DNA from: Pseudorhodoferax sp032153935
GTDB taxonomy: Bacteria > Pseudomonadota > Gammaproteobacteria > Burkholderiales > Burkholderiaceae_C
NCBI RefSeq assembly: GCF_964253035.1
Contig: NZ_CAXUQL020000001.1
Coordinates: forward strand, 3,968,001-4,032,000
Length of the DNA stretch: 64,000 nt
Reading direction: 5' to 3'
How positions within the stretch are numbered: the stretch's first letter is position 1; each line of letters begins with the position of its first letter. Of the stretch, positions 42,922 through 53,617 are shown piece by piece. Position numbers and translations under genes: made by a program. The notes beneath the pieces are model-generated. The model was not told the DNA's origin. It was given only the letters and a program-made list of their open reading frames with translations, and did no database searches.

Positions 42922-44514
42922 TCAGGCACCCGCCTCGACAGGGTCGAAGGCGGAGACCGGGTTGAAGCGCACGCGGGCATGGACGGGGATCTGGCCCGCG
43001 CGGTCGAGGTGGTGGGTGGCCACGGTGGCGATCACCGGGTAGCCGCCCGTGAGCGGGTGGTCGGCCATGAACAGCACGGGGTGGCCGCTGGGCGGCACCT
43101 GCAGCGCGCCCAGGGCCGTGCCCTCGCTGGGCAGTTCGCCGTCCACGGCGCGCAGCAGCGGCGCAGCGCCTTCCAGCCGCAGGCCGACGCGGTTGGACTG
43201 CGGCGTGACCCGCCATTCCTGCGAGAACAAGCGCGCCACGCCCTCGGGCGTGAACCAGTCGGTGCGCGGGCCCATGACCACGTCCAGCACCACGGTCTCG
43301 TCCACGCAGGGCAGGGGCGGCGGCGGTTCGGCCGGCGCGCCCACGATGGTGGCGCCGCGGGGGGGGCGCACGGGCAGCCGGTCGCCTGCGGCCAGCGGCG
43401 CGGGGCCGATGAAGGCCAGCGTGTCGGTCGAGCGGCTGCCCAGCACGGGCGCGACATCGAAGCCGCCGCGCACGGACAGGTAGGCGCGCACGCCGTGGCG
43501 CGGCGCACCCAGCTGCAGCCGGTCGCCCGGGCCCAGGGCCAGCGGCGCGTGGCTTGGGACGGGCCATTGGCTCCCGTCCGGCGCGTGCAGCGTGGCGGGC
43601 ACGTCGGCGCCCGTGATGGCCACCACCAGGTCGCCCTGGCTCTCGACCTCGAAGCCACCGTAGGCCACGAGTTCGATGCAGGCCTCGCCGCTGTCGTTTC
43701 CCACCAGCCGGTTCGCCGTGCGCAGCGCGCCCTGGTCCATGGCGCCGCTGGCCGACACGCCCTGCGCCACCTGGCCGCTGCGGCCCTGGTCCTGCAGCAA
43801 GGCCTGCAGGCCGGGCCGGCGCAGCAGCAGGGCGTTGCCGCTGGCGGCAGGCAGCGGTTCAGGCGCCGGCGCGGTGGCGGGTGCGGGCGCCGCGAACACG
43901 CGCGCGCCCTGTTCGACGAAGCGCACCTGGAAGCCCGGCTGCAGCAGCGCCGGCACCGGGCGCGCCAGGTCCCACATCGGCAGGTCGGTGGTGCCGATGA
44001 TCTGCCAGCCACCGGGGCTGGCCTTGGGGTAGACGCCGCTGAAGGCGCCGCCCAGCGCCACCGAGCCCTGTGGCACCTTGGTGCGCGGCGAGCTGCGGCG
44101 CGGCACCTTGAACACCGGGTCGCCGCCGGCCAGGTAGGCGAAGCCCGGCGCGAAGCCGCAGAAGGCCACGTTGAAAAGGCTGCCGGTGTGGCGCTGCACC
44201 ACTTCGCGGCGCGTGAGGCCCAGCAGCCGGGCCACGTCGTCCAGGTCCTCGCCGTCGTAGCGCACGGGCACTTCGACGAGCGTGGTGTCGCGCGCGACGC
44301 GCCGGCCCAGGTCCAGCGCGGCGATGTGGCGTTGCAGCGCCGCGCGCGTGACCACCGACGGACGGAAGTTCACGAGCAGCGTGCGCGCCGCGGGCACGAG
44401 TTCGACGATGCCGGGCAGCGGCTGGGCCTGCAGCGCGTGCAGCAGCGCCAGCGTCTGCTCCAGGTCGGCCAGTTCGACCAGCAGCACATTGAAGTTGACG
44501 GGAAGAAAACGCAA
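42922..44514 (-). CDS. pxpBC: 5-oxoprolinase subunits B and C fused (PxpBC; KipI-KipA type)
   Basis: A 530-residue fusion. The N-terminal ~215 residues are PxpB/KipI-like (RFLPVNFNVLLVELADLEQT, FCGFAPGFAYLAG, PRRSSPRTKVPQGSVALGG). The C-terminal part is PxpC/KipA-like (RPGLQALLQDQGRSG, ASGAMDQGALRTANRLVGND, RVTPQSNRVGLRLEG). With PxpA it should cleave 5-oxoproline to glutamate with ATP. I prefer the TTG at 44514, which has GGAG 6 bases upstream and gives the usual N terminus; a TTG at 44532 would add six residues. PxpB and PxpC are more often separate genes. Confidence 0.88.
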   Translation of the reverse strand: MRFLPVNFNVLLVELADLEQTLALLHALQAQPLPGIVELVPAARTLLVNFRPSVVTRAALQRHIAALDLGRRVARDTTLVEVPVRYDGEDLDDVARLLGLTRREVVQRHTGSLFNVAFCGFAPGFAYLAGGDPVFKVPRRSSPRTKVPQGSVALGGAFSGVYPKASPGGWQIIGTTDLPMWDLARPVPALLQPGFQVRFVEQGARVFAAPAPATAPAPEPLPAASGNALLLRRPGLQALLQDQGRSGQVAQGVSASGAMDQGALRTANRLVGNDSGEACIELVAYGGFEVESQGDLVVAITGADVPATLHAPDGSQWPVPSHAPLALGPGDRLQLGAPRHGVRAYLSVRGGFDVAPVLGSRSTDTLAFIGPAPLAAGDRLPVRPPRGATIVGAPAEPPPPLPCVDETVVLDVVMGPRTDWFTPEGVARLFSQEWRVTPQSNRVGLRLEGAAPLLRAVDGELPSEGTALGALQVPPSGHPVLFMADHPLTGGYPVIATVATHHLDRAGQIPVHARVRFNPVSAFDPVEAGA

Positions 44515-44535
44515 GACGGTCTCCGGTTCCAAAGC

Positions 44536-45291
44536 TCAGGCGAACGGCGCCAGCGCCACGCCCGCGCCTTCCAGCACATGGCGCAGCTGCGCGGCCATGG
44601 CCAGTGCGCCGGGGCTGTCGCCGTGCACGCAGATGGAGTCGGCGCGCACCTGGGCCAGGCTGCCGTCGGCGGTCTCGACCACACCCTCCTGCACCAGCCG
44701 CTGCATGCGCTGCGCCACGCGCACCGGGTCGTGCAGCACGGCGCCCGGCGTGCCGCGTGGCAGCAGCGTGCCGTCGGGCGCGTAGCCGCGGTCGGCGAAA
44801 GCTTCGGCCACCACGCGCAGGCCGGCGTCGGCAGCCCAGCGCTCCAGGGGCGCGCCGGCCAGCACGACCAGCGGCAGGCTGGCGTCGACGGCGCGGATGG
44901 CGGCGATCACGTCCTTCGCCTGGCGCGCGTCGTGTGCGATGGTGTTGTAGAGCGCGCCGTGCGGCTTGACGTAGCGCACTTTGGTGCCGGCCACGCGCGC
45001 CAGCGCCTGCAGCGCGCCGATCTGGTAGACCAGGCCGGCCACCAGGTCGGCGCTGGCGATGTCCATGGCGCGCCGGCCGAAGCCGACCAGGTCGGGGTAG
45101 GCCACGTGCGCGCCGACGGCGATGCCGCGCTCGGCCGCGGCCTTGAGCGTGGCCAGGATGCCGGCCGGGTCGCCGGCGTGGAAGCCACAGGCCACGTTGG
45201 CGCTGGTGACGATGCCGAGCATGGCGGCGTCGTCGCCCATGCGCCACACGCCCAGGCTTTCGCCCAGGTCGCTGTTGAGGTCGATCTTCAT
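44536..45291 (-). CDS. pxpA: 5-oxoprolinase subunit A (LamB/YcsF family)
   Basis: A 251-residue LamB/YcsF protein: MKIDLNSDLGESLGVWRMGD, ANVACGFHAGDPAGI, GAHVAYPDLVGFGRRAMD, YVKPHGALYN and VVAEAFADRGYAPDGTLLPR are all family signatures. With PxpBC it forms the ATP-dependent prokaryotic 5-oxoprolinase. It sits between the DUF1445 gene and pxpBC in the same operon as a liv-type importer. Confidence 0.95.
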   Translation of the reverse strand: MKIDLNSDLGESLGVWRMGDDAAMLGIVTSANVACGFHAGDPAGILATLKAAAERGIAVGAHVAYPDLVGFGRRAMDIASADLVAGLVYQIGALQALARVAGTKVRYVKPHGALYNTIAHDARQAKDVIAAIRAVDASLPLVVLAGAPLERWAADAGLRVVAEAFADRGYAPDGTLLPRGTPGAVLHDPVRVAQRMQRLVQEGVVETADGSLAQVRADSICVHGDSPGALAMAAQLRHVLEGAGVALAPFA

Positions 45292-45317
45292 GGGGGTCCG
45301 TTCTCGTGGGGCGGATC

Positions 45318-46112
45318 TCAGAGGGCCGCCAGTTCGCTGTTGCGTACGTCGGCCACCAGCATGTAGCCCGGCTTGTGGGTGATCGCCAGCGGCGGGCGCG
45401 CCACGCGGATGGCCTGCTGCGGCGTGACGCCGCAGGCCCAGAACACCGGCAGCTCGCCCGGGCGGATCTCCACCGGCATGCCGTAGTCCGGACTGTCGAT
45501 GTCGGCGATGCCGATGGCGGCCGGATCGCCGAAGTGCACGGGCGCGCCGTGCACCGCCGGGAAGCGCGAGGTCACCTGGATCGCGCGGATGGCCTGCGCC
45601 GTGCTCATGGGCCGCATGCTGACCACCATGTTGCCGCCGAAGCGGCCGGCCGGCCGGTTGGCGATGCTGGTGTTGTACATGGGCACGGGGTGGTCGTTCT
45701 CGATGTGGCGCACCGGCACGCGGGCGTCCAGCAGCGCTGCCTCGAACGACAGCGAGCAGCCCAGCACGAAGCCGACCAGGTCGTCGCGCCAGAGCGCGTG
45801 CAGGTCGGCGATCTCTTCGACGAGTTCGCCGTCGCGGAACACGCAGTAGGCTGGCACGTCGCTGCGCAGGTCGATGTCCTCGCCAAGCTCGGGCACGTCG
45901 GGCGCGCCGGGCTCGGTCATGCCGATGACCGGGCAGGCCTTGGGGTTGAGCCGGCAAAAGCGCAGGAACTCGTCGGCGTGGTCGCGCGGCAGGATGGCCA
46001 GGTTGCCCTGGGCATGGCCGGGCGCCTGGCCGGCGGTGTGGTGGCGGAAGTCGCGCCGGCGGATGGCCTGGCGCAAGGCGCCAGGCTGCTGCCAGATGTG
46101 GGGTGTCGTCAT
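45318..46112 (-). CDS. DUF1445 protein (D-glutamate cyclase-like putative hydro-lyase)
   Basis: A 264-residue member of the DUF1445 family, with GHAQGNLAILPRDHADEFLRF, FVLGCSLSFEAALL, RHIENDHPVPMYNTSI and WACGVTPQQAI. A mammalian homologue converts D-glutamate to 5-oxo-D-proline, and bacterial genes are labelled hydro-lyases. Its place next to pxpA fits 5-oxoproline metabolism. It ends 26 bp before pxpA and starts 10 bp after livF. The direction of the reaction in this host is not known. Confidence 0.85.
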   Translation of the reverse strand: MTTPHIWQQPGALRQAIRRRDFRHHTAGQAPGHAQGNLAILPRDHADEFLRFCRLNPKACPVIGMTEPGAPDVPELGEDIDLRSDVPAYCVFRDGELVEEIADLHALWRDDLVGFVLGCSLSFEAALLDARVPVRHIENDHPVPMYNTSIANRPAGRFGGNMVVSMRPMSTAQAIRAIQVTSRFPAVHGAPVHFGDPAAIGIADIDSPDYGMPVEIRPGELPVFWACGVTPQQAIRVARPPLAITHKPGYMLVADVRNSELAAL

Positions 46113-46122
46113 GGTGTGGTTC

Positions 46123-46819
<697 letters not shown>

Positions 46820-46830
<11 letters not shown>

Positions 46831-47593
46831 GGTGGCGGTCTCCGAGGTAGGCCGAGATCACGGCCGGGTCGCGCACCACGTCCTGCGGTGCGCCTTGGCT
46901 GAGCACGCGGCCCAGGTTCAGCACCACGGCACGGTCCACCAGCGGCATGACGATCTCCATCACGTGCTCGACCATGATGACGGTGATGCCGCGGTCGCGG
47001 ATGCGCCGGATCAGCTCCACGCCCTTGCGGGCTTCGCTCGGCGTGAGGCCGGTCATGACCTCGTCGAGCAGCAGCAGCCGGGGCTGCGTGGCCAGCGCAC
47101 GCGCCACCTCCAGGCGGCGCCGTTCGGGCGGCGTCAGCTCGCCGGCCAGCACCATGGCGCGGTGCGCCAGGCCGCAGAACTCCAGCACCTCGAGCGCGGC
47201 TTCGCGTGCCGCACCGGCCCGCGGATGGCGCGCGAAGCTGCCCACCATCACGTTGTCCAGCACGCTCATGCTGTCGAACGAGCGCGGCACCTGGTAGGTG
47301 CGCGCGATGCCCAGTGCGCAGCGGCTCGGCGCGTCCAGCGCGGTGACGTCGCGGCCCTCGAACACCACCTGGCCCTGGGTCGGCTTGCGCGCCCCGGCGA
47401 TGATGGCGAACAGCGTGGACTTGCCGGCGCCGTTGGGGCCGATCAGGCCGAGGATCTCGCCGCGCGGCACGTCGAAGCCGACCTCGGCATTGGCCACCAG
47501 GCCGCCGAAGCGCTGCCAGATGTCGGTGAGCTGCAGGATGGGACGGTCCTGGCCGAGGTCGCGCGCCGTGCGTGCGTCGGTGGCGGGGATCAT
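46820..47593 (-). CDS. livG: Branched-chain-type ABC transporter ATPase LivG
   Basis: A 257-residue ABC ATPase of the LivG subgroup, with Walker A GPNGAGKSTL, RTYQVPRSFDSMSVLDNVMV and Walker B LLLLDEVMTGL. The usual LSGGQ signature is replaced by ELTPPERRRLEVARAL, a divergence seen in some LivG-like proteins. Its ATG overlaps the livM stop by 4 bases. Confidence 0.92.
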
Positions 47594-48626
47594 GCGGCAC
47601 CTCCCTTGGCACGCCGACGGCGGAACAGGCCGACCAGGCCCTCGGGCTTGAGCACCGAGACCAGCATCACCAGCGCGCCGTAGATGATGAGGTCGATGCC
47701 GGTGCCCGAGCCGCCCAGGTAGCTGCGCGTGACCTCGGTCAGCGGGATCAGGATGACCGCGCCCAGCAGCGGACCCCACAGCGTGCCCAGGCCGCCCAGC
47801 ACCACGGGCAGCACCATCAGCAGCGAGAAGCGGAAGTGCATCACGCTGTCGGGGTCGATGTAGGCGACGAAGGCGGCGTAGAAGCTGCCGCCCACGGCCG
47901 TCAGGCTGGCCGACAGCGCGGCCGCCGCCATCTTGGAGCTGAACACCGTCACGCCCAGGCTTTCGCTGGCTTCGGGGTTGTCCTTGACGGCGCGCCACCA
48001 GTAGCCCCAGCGCGAGCCCTCGACCTGGAAGCTGATGAACCAGGTCAGTGCGAACAAGGCGAGCACGAAGTAGAAGTACGGCGCCTTGTCGCGCGCGAAC
48101 TGCAACGTGGCCCAGCTGTCCGGCCCCAGCGGCCACTGGATGCCCATGGCGGCGCCGACGTAGTCCCAGTTGTGCACCAGCAGCAGGCCGATCTCCGCGA
48201 TCACCAGGGTGGCGATCGAGAAGTAGTGGCCCTTCAGCCGAAAGCACATCCAGCCCAGCAGCAAGGCCATGGCGGCGGCCAGCACCGCCCCCACGGCCAT
48301 GCCGAACCAGGGCAGCACGCCGTAGTTCACGTACAGCACGCTGGTGGCATAGGCGCCGATGCCGAAGTACAGCGCATGGCCCAGCGAGATCTGGCCGCAG
48401 TAGCCGCCCAGGATGTTCCAGGCCTGGGCCAGCGCCGCGTAGAGCAGCGTGAGGATCAGCACGTTGCGCAGGTAGGCGTCGTGCACGAGTGCGGGCAACA
48501 GCGCGAGCACGGCCAGCACGGCGAGCACGCCCAGCACCTGGCGGCGGCGGTGCGCCTGATGGCTGGCGACCACGCCGGTGGCGGCCGTGGCCGGCACGGC
48601 CGCGGACGAAATGGAGGCGCTTCCCA

Positions 48627-48627
<1 letters not shown>
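47590..48627 (-). CDS. livM: Branched-chain-type ABC permease LivM
   Basis: A 345-residue permease with about ten hydrophobic segments; AQAWNILGGYCGQISLGHAL and the late VLGGLGTLWGPLLGAV are LivM hallmarks. Its ATG (48627) shares a base with the TGA of livH (TGATG), implying coupling. It forms the membrane pore with LivH. Confidence 0.93.
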
Positions 48628-49505
<878 letters not shown>

Positions 49506-49521
49506 GGGTCTGCGTCCTGCC

Positions 49522-50769
49522 TCAAGCGCTCATGGGCCAGACCGGCTGGGCCATGGCCACGGCGGTCGGGAACACGGTGGCGAAGTCCTTGGCCTTGAAC
49601 TGCTGCAGCACCGGGCTGGCGAAGGTGTTCTGGCCGCTGGCGTCGAACTTGATGCGGGCCCAGGGCATGATGGTTTTCTCGCCCGGGATGTCGGTGGCGG
49701 CCAGCGCGGCGCGCAGGGCTTCGCCCTCGACCGAGCCGGCCCGCTGCAGCGCATCGGCCAGCACGATGGCGGCCATGAACTGGCGCGAACTCGCGTCGTT
49801 CAGGTCGCGCCCGGCGCGGGCCTTGAAGATGCTGTTGACGAAGGTGATGGAGGGGCGCTTGCCCGCCGTGTCCAGCGCGAAGCTGGCGCGCGTGAGCATG
49901 CCCTGCAGCTTGTCGCCCACCACGTCCAGCGCGGCCTTCTCGACGAAGCCGGCGGCCTGGGCCAGGATGTTGTGCGGCTTGAAGCCGAGCTGGGCCGCCG
50001 TGTTCATGAGCAGGATGACGTCGGTGGTGTAGCAGGACGGCATCAGCACGTCGGCGTTGGCGCTCTTGAGCTGCTGCACCTCGGCCGACAGCGAGGGCGA
50101 GTTGGCGCGGAACTTCACGTCGGCCACCACCTTGTAGCCACGCGCGGCGGCGAGCTTGCGCTGCACGGTGGAGGAGTCGGTGCCGAAGATGGTGTCCTCG
50201 TAGAACAGCGCCACGGTCTCCACCTTCTTGCCCTGCTGCTTCTGCAGGTCCATGAAGTCGAACATGGCCTCGGAGAACATCTCGTCGTGCGCGGCCGGCC
50301 GGAAGAAGAACTTCAGGTTGCGCCGGTGCAGGCTGGGCGAGGACGAGTCGGCGCAGACGAAGGGCACGCCATAGCGCTCGCAGGTGGCGCCCACGGTGGC
50401 GGCCACCGAGGAGTGGAAGCTGCCGATGATGGCGACGGCCTTTTCCTGCGTGATCAGGCGCTCGGCCTCGGAGCGGCCCTTCTGCGGATCGGCCTGGTGG
50501 TCGGCATAGACCACGCGCAGCTTGGCGCCGCCCAGGCTGGCGATGCCGCTGGCGGCGGCGCCGGGCAGGTCGACCTGGGTGGGGGCGTTGATGATCTGCA
50601 GCGCCGTTTCGATGGCGTGGCGGGCGTCCACGCCCACCTGCGCGTTGGGCCCGCTCATGGGGTAGACGGCGCCGACGACGATCTCGCCGCCGGCTGCATG
50701 CGCCTGCAAGGAGGCCAGCGACAGGGCCGAGATGCTGCTGATCTGGAGGAGGGCTTCTCTACGGTTCAT
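49522..50769 (-). CDS. Periplasmic amino-acid-type ABC substrate-binding protein
   Basis: A 415-residue LivK/Leu-type binding protein. It has a Tat- or Sec-like leader (MNRREALLQISSISALSLAS), GEIVVGAVYPMSGPNAQVGVDAR, VAIIGSFHSSVAATV and YTTDVILLMNTAAQLGFKP. It is first in the operon that continues livHMGF, DUF1445, pxpA, pxpBC and accC-like. From this context the ligand may be 5-oxoproline, glutamate or a related lactam (inference). An AT-rich island with inverted repeats lies upstream. Confidence 0.92.
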   Translation of the reverse strand: MNRREALLQISSISALSLASLQAHAAGGEIVVGAVYPMSGPNAQVGVDARHAIETALQIINAPTQVDLPGAAASGIASLGGAKLRVVYADHQADPQKGRSEAERLITQEKAVAIIGSFHSSVAATVGATCERYGVPFVCADSSSPSLHRRNLKFFFRPAAHDEMFSEAMFDFMDLQKQQGKKVETVALFYEDTIFGTDSSTVQRKLAAARGYKVVADVKFRANSPSLSAEVQQLKSANADVLMPSCYTTDVILLMNTAAQLGFKPHNILAQAAGFVEKAALDVVGDKLQGMLTRASFALDTAGKRPSITFVNSIFKARAGRDLNDASSRQFMAAIVLADALQRAGSVEGEALRAALAATDIPGEKTIMPWARIKFDASGQNTFASPVLQQFKAKDFATVFPTAVAMAQPVWPMSA

Positions 50770-50794
50770 GGATATTCCTTCGTGGAAATGGATG

Positions 50795-50816
50795 GATATT
50801 GCGCTGGGTCAATATC
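50795..50816. promoter_or_regulatory. Operator-like inverted repeat upstream of the liv/pxp operon
   Basis: GATATTG (50795-50801) and CAATATC (50810-50816) form a perfect 7-bp inverted repeat with an 8-bp spacer, 26 bp before the binding-protein start. It is probably a regulator site for the operon. Confidence 0.5.
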
Positions 50817-50960
50817 GCATGATCCATGCCAGCCGAATAATCCGGGAAGTCCATGAATTGGTGGTAATTTCTCGATTTTCTGGTGACGGTGCACCAAGAA
50901 TGTGCTGCGCCGAAATGCCGCTTTTCCAATTTGGTGCGTGGCGCGCAGCGAATCAAATTT

Positions 50961-50980
50961 ATCCATTAAAATCAATGGAT
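50961..50980. promoter_or_regulatory. Second inverted repeat in the AT-rich liv upstream region
   Basis: ATCCATT (50961-50967) and AATGGAT (50974-50980) form a perfect 7-bp inverted repeat with a 6-bp spacer, about 190 bp upstream of the liv operon. The whole 363-bp gap (50770-51132) is much more AT-rich than its surroundings and holds no convincing gene. Confidence 0.45.
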
Positions 50981-51011
50981 TGTTTCGATTGATCAGCGCG
51001 AAGTGGAAGCA

Positions 51012-51041
51012 CAAAAAGGCCGCGAATATGATTCGCAGCCT
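51012..51041 (-). terminator. Rho-independent terminator downstream of the VOC gene
   Basis: On the minus strand AGGCTGCGAAT pairs with ATTCGCGGCCT across CAT (51017-51041, one mismatch), followed by TTTTTG. It lies about 90 bp past the VOC stop and would also insulate the liv operon. On the plus strand the same hairpin is followed by TTTATT, so it may work both ways. Confidence 0.75.
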
Positions 51042-51132
51042 TTATTGATATGGTTTATTAATCCGATATTTAGCGCGGTGCTCAATACCCAAGTCCGACG
51101 CCGATTCGCACCGGAATTGAAATGCCGAAATA

Positions 51133-51576
51133 TTATTTGGCGAAGAGGCGATCTATATTCGCGAAGGCCTTGACCTCGAGTGCGTTGCCGGCCGGGTCTA
51201 GAAAGAACATGGTGGCCTGCTCGCCGACCTCGCCCTTGAAACGGATGTAGGGCTTGATGACGAAATCGGTGCCAGCGGCCGCGAGCTTGTCGGCCATGGC
51301 CTGCCACTGTTCCATGGGCAGCACGATGCCGAAGTGGCGCACCGGCACGCCGTGGCCGTCGACCGCGTTGCGCTGGGCCAGGCCGCACTCGTCGGGCGCG
51401 AGGTGGGCCACGATCTGGTGGCCGTAGAAGTTGAAGTCGATCCAGTCCTCGGAGCTGCGGCCCTCGGGGCAGCCCAGCAGGTCGCCGTAGAAGCTGCGCG
51501 TCTTGGCCAGGTCGTCCACTGGGAACGCCAGGTGGAACGGGGACATCAGGGTGGGGTTGGTGGTGACGTCGATCAT
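51133..51576 (-). CDS. VOC (glyoxalase/dioxygenase-fold) protein
   Basis: A 147-residue vicinal-oxygen-chelate protein. The metal-ligand positions fit FHLAFPVDDLAKTRSFYGDL (His near 15), GHQIVAHLAP and GNALEVKAF (Glu near the C terminus), with FFLDPAGN before the last. Members include glyoxalases, dioxygenases and isomerases, and the substrate here is unknown. It is divergent from the LysR gene at 51722, its likely regulator. The ATG is at 51576. Confidence 0.88.
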   Translation of the reverse strand: MIDVTTNPTLMSPFHLAFPVDDLAKTRSFYGDLLGCPEGRSSEDWIDFNFYGHQIVAHLAPDECGLAQRNAVDGHGVPVRHFGIVLPMEQWQAMADKLAAAGTDFVIKPYIRFKGEVGEQATMFFLDPAGNALEVKAFANIDRLFAK

Positions 51577-51688
51577 GGTGGAAGCAGGTTGGAAAACCGG
51601 TTGTGCGTGTCGGCCGATCCGCTCGGTCCCTGGGCTCGCCAACGATGGAACAGAGTCTAAAAACGCTGAAGCAAAAATAAAATCAATA

Positions 51689-51713
51689 TTTATTTGTTCG
51701 ATGCACAAATAAA
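51689..51713. promoter_or_regulatory. LysR-type operator between VOC and LysR genes
   Basis: TTTATTTG (51689-51696) and CAAATAAA (51706-51713) form a perfect 8-bp inverted repeat with a 9-bp spacer, ending 8 bases before the LysR ATG. AAATAAAATC also occurs as a direct repeat at 51675-51684 and 51707-51716. Autoregulation by the LysR protein is likely. Confidence 0.6.
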
Positions 51714-51721
51714 ATCTATGC

Positions 51722-52609
51722 ATGCTGCGTGAACTCAAGACCTTCCTCGCCGTGGCCCAGGAGGGCACCTTCGCCGCCGCCGGCCAGAAGATCGGCCTGA
51801 CCCAGGCCGCCGTCAGCGCCCAGATCCAGCGGCTCGAGGAGCACCTGGGCAGCGAGCTGTTCGACCGCAGCGGGCGCAACGCCAAGCTCAACGCGCAGGG
51901 CTTGCAGACGCTGCTGCAGGCGCAGGAGCTGCTGCGCCTGTTCGACGAGATGTCGGGCGGACGGCGCGCACCGGGTGCGCCCGGGCGGGTGGTGCTGGGG
52001 TCGATCGCTTCGTCCCAGACCACCGTGCTGCCCGGCGTGCTGGAGCGCTTCCACGCGCAGCATCCCGAGGTCCAGGTGCGCATCGTGCCCGGCGTGTCCT
52101 TCAACCTGCTGAACCAGGTCGATGCGGGTGAACTCGACCTGGCCATCATGATCCGGCCGGCCTTCGCGCTGCAGGCCGACCTGCGCTGGACGCCGCTGTC
52201 ACAGGAGAGCTACTGGCTGCTGGCACCCGCTGCGCTGCCGGCCGATCTGGGGTGGCAGGCGCTGCTGGCCACGCAGCCCTTTATCCGCTACGAGCGCAGT
52301 TCCTTCGGGGGCCGTCTGGTCGACCGCTTTCTGCGCCAGGCCGGCATCGCCGTGCAGGAGCGCGTGGAGATCGACGAGCTCGGCGCCATGGCGCAGATGG
52401 TGGCGCGCGGCCTGGGCGTGGCACTGGTGCCGCGCGTCTTCGGCCAGGCGCAATGGCCGGACGGCGTGCGCGCGCTGGCCTTGGGCGCGCAGGGCTTCTT
52501 CCGGGAGATCGGCCTGCTGCAGCGCACCAGCCGGATGCCGCATCCGGCCGTGGCGGAGCTGGCCCATCTGGTTGTGCAGGCGCACACGGGTGCGACCGAC
52601 GTGGGCTGA
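51722..52609 (+). CDS. LysR-family transcriptional regulator
   Basis: A 295-residue LysR regulator: MLRELKTFLAVAQEGTFAAA and LTQAAVSAQIQRLEEHLGSE form the HTH, followed by a standard effector domain. It is divergent from the VOC gene across a 145-bp gap with a strong dyad next to its start. It could also act on the liv/pxp operon beyond the VOC gene, but nothing shows this directly. Confidence 0.9.
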   Translation: MLRELKTFLAVAQEGTFAAAGQKIGLTQAAVSAQIQRLEEHLGSELFDRSGRNAKLNAQGLQTLLQAQELLRLFDEMSGGRRAPGAPGRVVLGSIASSQTTVLPGVLERFHAQHPEVQVRIVPGVSFNLLNQVDAGELDLAIMIRPAFALQADLRWTPLSQESYWLLAPAALPADLGWQALLATQPFIRYERSSFGGRLVDRFLRQAGIAVQERVEIDELGAMAQMVARGLGVALVPRVFGQAQWPDGVRALALGAQGFFREIGLLQRTSRMPHPAVAELAHLVVQAHTGATDVG

Positions 52610-52618
52610 CCCCCGGCG

Positions 52619-53617
52619 TCAACGCCCGGTGTGCGGTGCCGACGGCGTGCCCGGCACGCCGAAGCGGTGCCAGGCCCGGCGCAGCTGCGTGTCCGACGCG
52701 AAGCCCGCCATCTCGGCGGCCCGCGCCACGTCCAGCCCGCTTTGCAGCGCACGCTGCGCCACTGCCAGGCGGATGCGGCGCAGGTAGTCCAGCGGCGCCA
52801 CCTGCGCATGCAGCATGAACAGCCGCGTGAGGTGGCGCGGCGAGACATGGGCCACGCCCGCCATGCGCGGCACGCTCCAGGCGGCTTGCGGCTGTTCGCT
52901 CACCGCGTCCTGCACGCGGTGCAGCGCCGGGTGCAGGTGGCCACGGTGCGCCAGCATGGGCGAGAGCTCAGGGTCGTGCGGCCCGCGCCGCAGCGCCACC
53001 ACCATGGTCTGCGCCACTTGTGCGGCGATGGCCTCGCCGCAGACCTCGGCGATGCGGTGCAGCACGAGGTCGATGCCGGTGGTCACGCCGGCGCTGCTCC
53101 AGATGGGCGCGTCTTCGACGAAGACGCGGTTGTCCACCACTTCGCAGGCCGGCTCTGCCGCGCGCAACTCGTCCAGGTGGTGGTGGTGTGTGGTCACGCG
53201 GTGGCCGCGCAGCAGGCCGGCGTGCGCGGCCAGCAAGGTGCCGGCGCAGATGGTCACGAGTTCCAGCTGCCCTTGCGCCGGCCGCAGGCCGCGCAGCCAG
53301 TGCAGCAGCGCGCGGGCTGGCGCATTGTCGACGGCGATGTGCCGGCCCGGCATGCCGACCAGCACCAGCCAGGTGTGGGCTGCGATATCGGCCGGCAAGG
53401 CACTGTCCAGCGGCAGCAGGCCGGCGATCTGCGCGCCGACGGAGGACTCCGTCTCGGCCAGCGGCCCGGCGAAGTGCAGCACGAAGCGCTCGGCGCGGCC
53501 CTGCGCGTGCAGGCACTGGTTGGCGATGCGCAAGGCCTCGGCCGGGCCGGCCCAGTCCAGGATCAGGCTGCCGGGCAGCAGCGCGAAGACCACGTGGATG
53601 GGCGGTTCCCCGGTCAC
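52619..53617 (-). CDS. GlxA-type AraC regulator with DJ-1/PfpI domain
   Basis: A 332-residue regulator. The N-terminal DJ-1/PfpI-like domain (VVFALLPGSLILDWAGPAEA, VTICAGTLLAAHAGLL) is followed by an AraC HTH pair (AGVAHVSPRHLTRLFMLH, RAAEMAGFASDTQLRRAW). Such GlxA-like activators govern amine or amino-acid catabolism. The GTG start overlaps the TGA of the preceding DJ-1/PfpI gene by 4 bases (GTGA), so the two are coupled. It is convergent with the LysR gene. Confidence 0.88.
   Translation of the reverse strand: MTGEPPIHVVFALLPGSLILDWAGPAEALRIANQCLHAQGRAERFVLHFAGPLAETESSVGAQIAGLLPLDSALPADIAAHTWLVLVGMPGRHIAVDNAPARALLHWLRGLRPAQGQLELVTICAGTLLAAHAGLLRGHRVTTHHHHLDELRAAEPACEVVDNRVFVEDAPIWSSAGVTTGIDLVLHRIAEVCGEAIAAQVAQTMVVALRRGPHDPELSPMLAHRGHLHPALHRVQDAVSEQPQAAWSVPRMAGVAHVSPRHLTRLFMLHAQVAPLDYLRRIRLAVAQRALQSGLDVARAAEMAGFASDTQLRRAWHRFGVPGTPSAPHTGR

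Noticed and set aside
41187..42965. 592-codon plus-strand open frame
   Set aside because: Antisense shadow of the biotin carboxylase fusion; no motif, composition typical of GC-rich shadows.
50766..51014. Short open frames in the AT-rich gap upstream of the liv operon
   Set aside because: They have no ribosome site or family pattern and overlap inverted repeats and a terminator.
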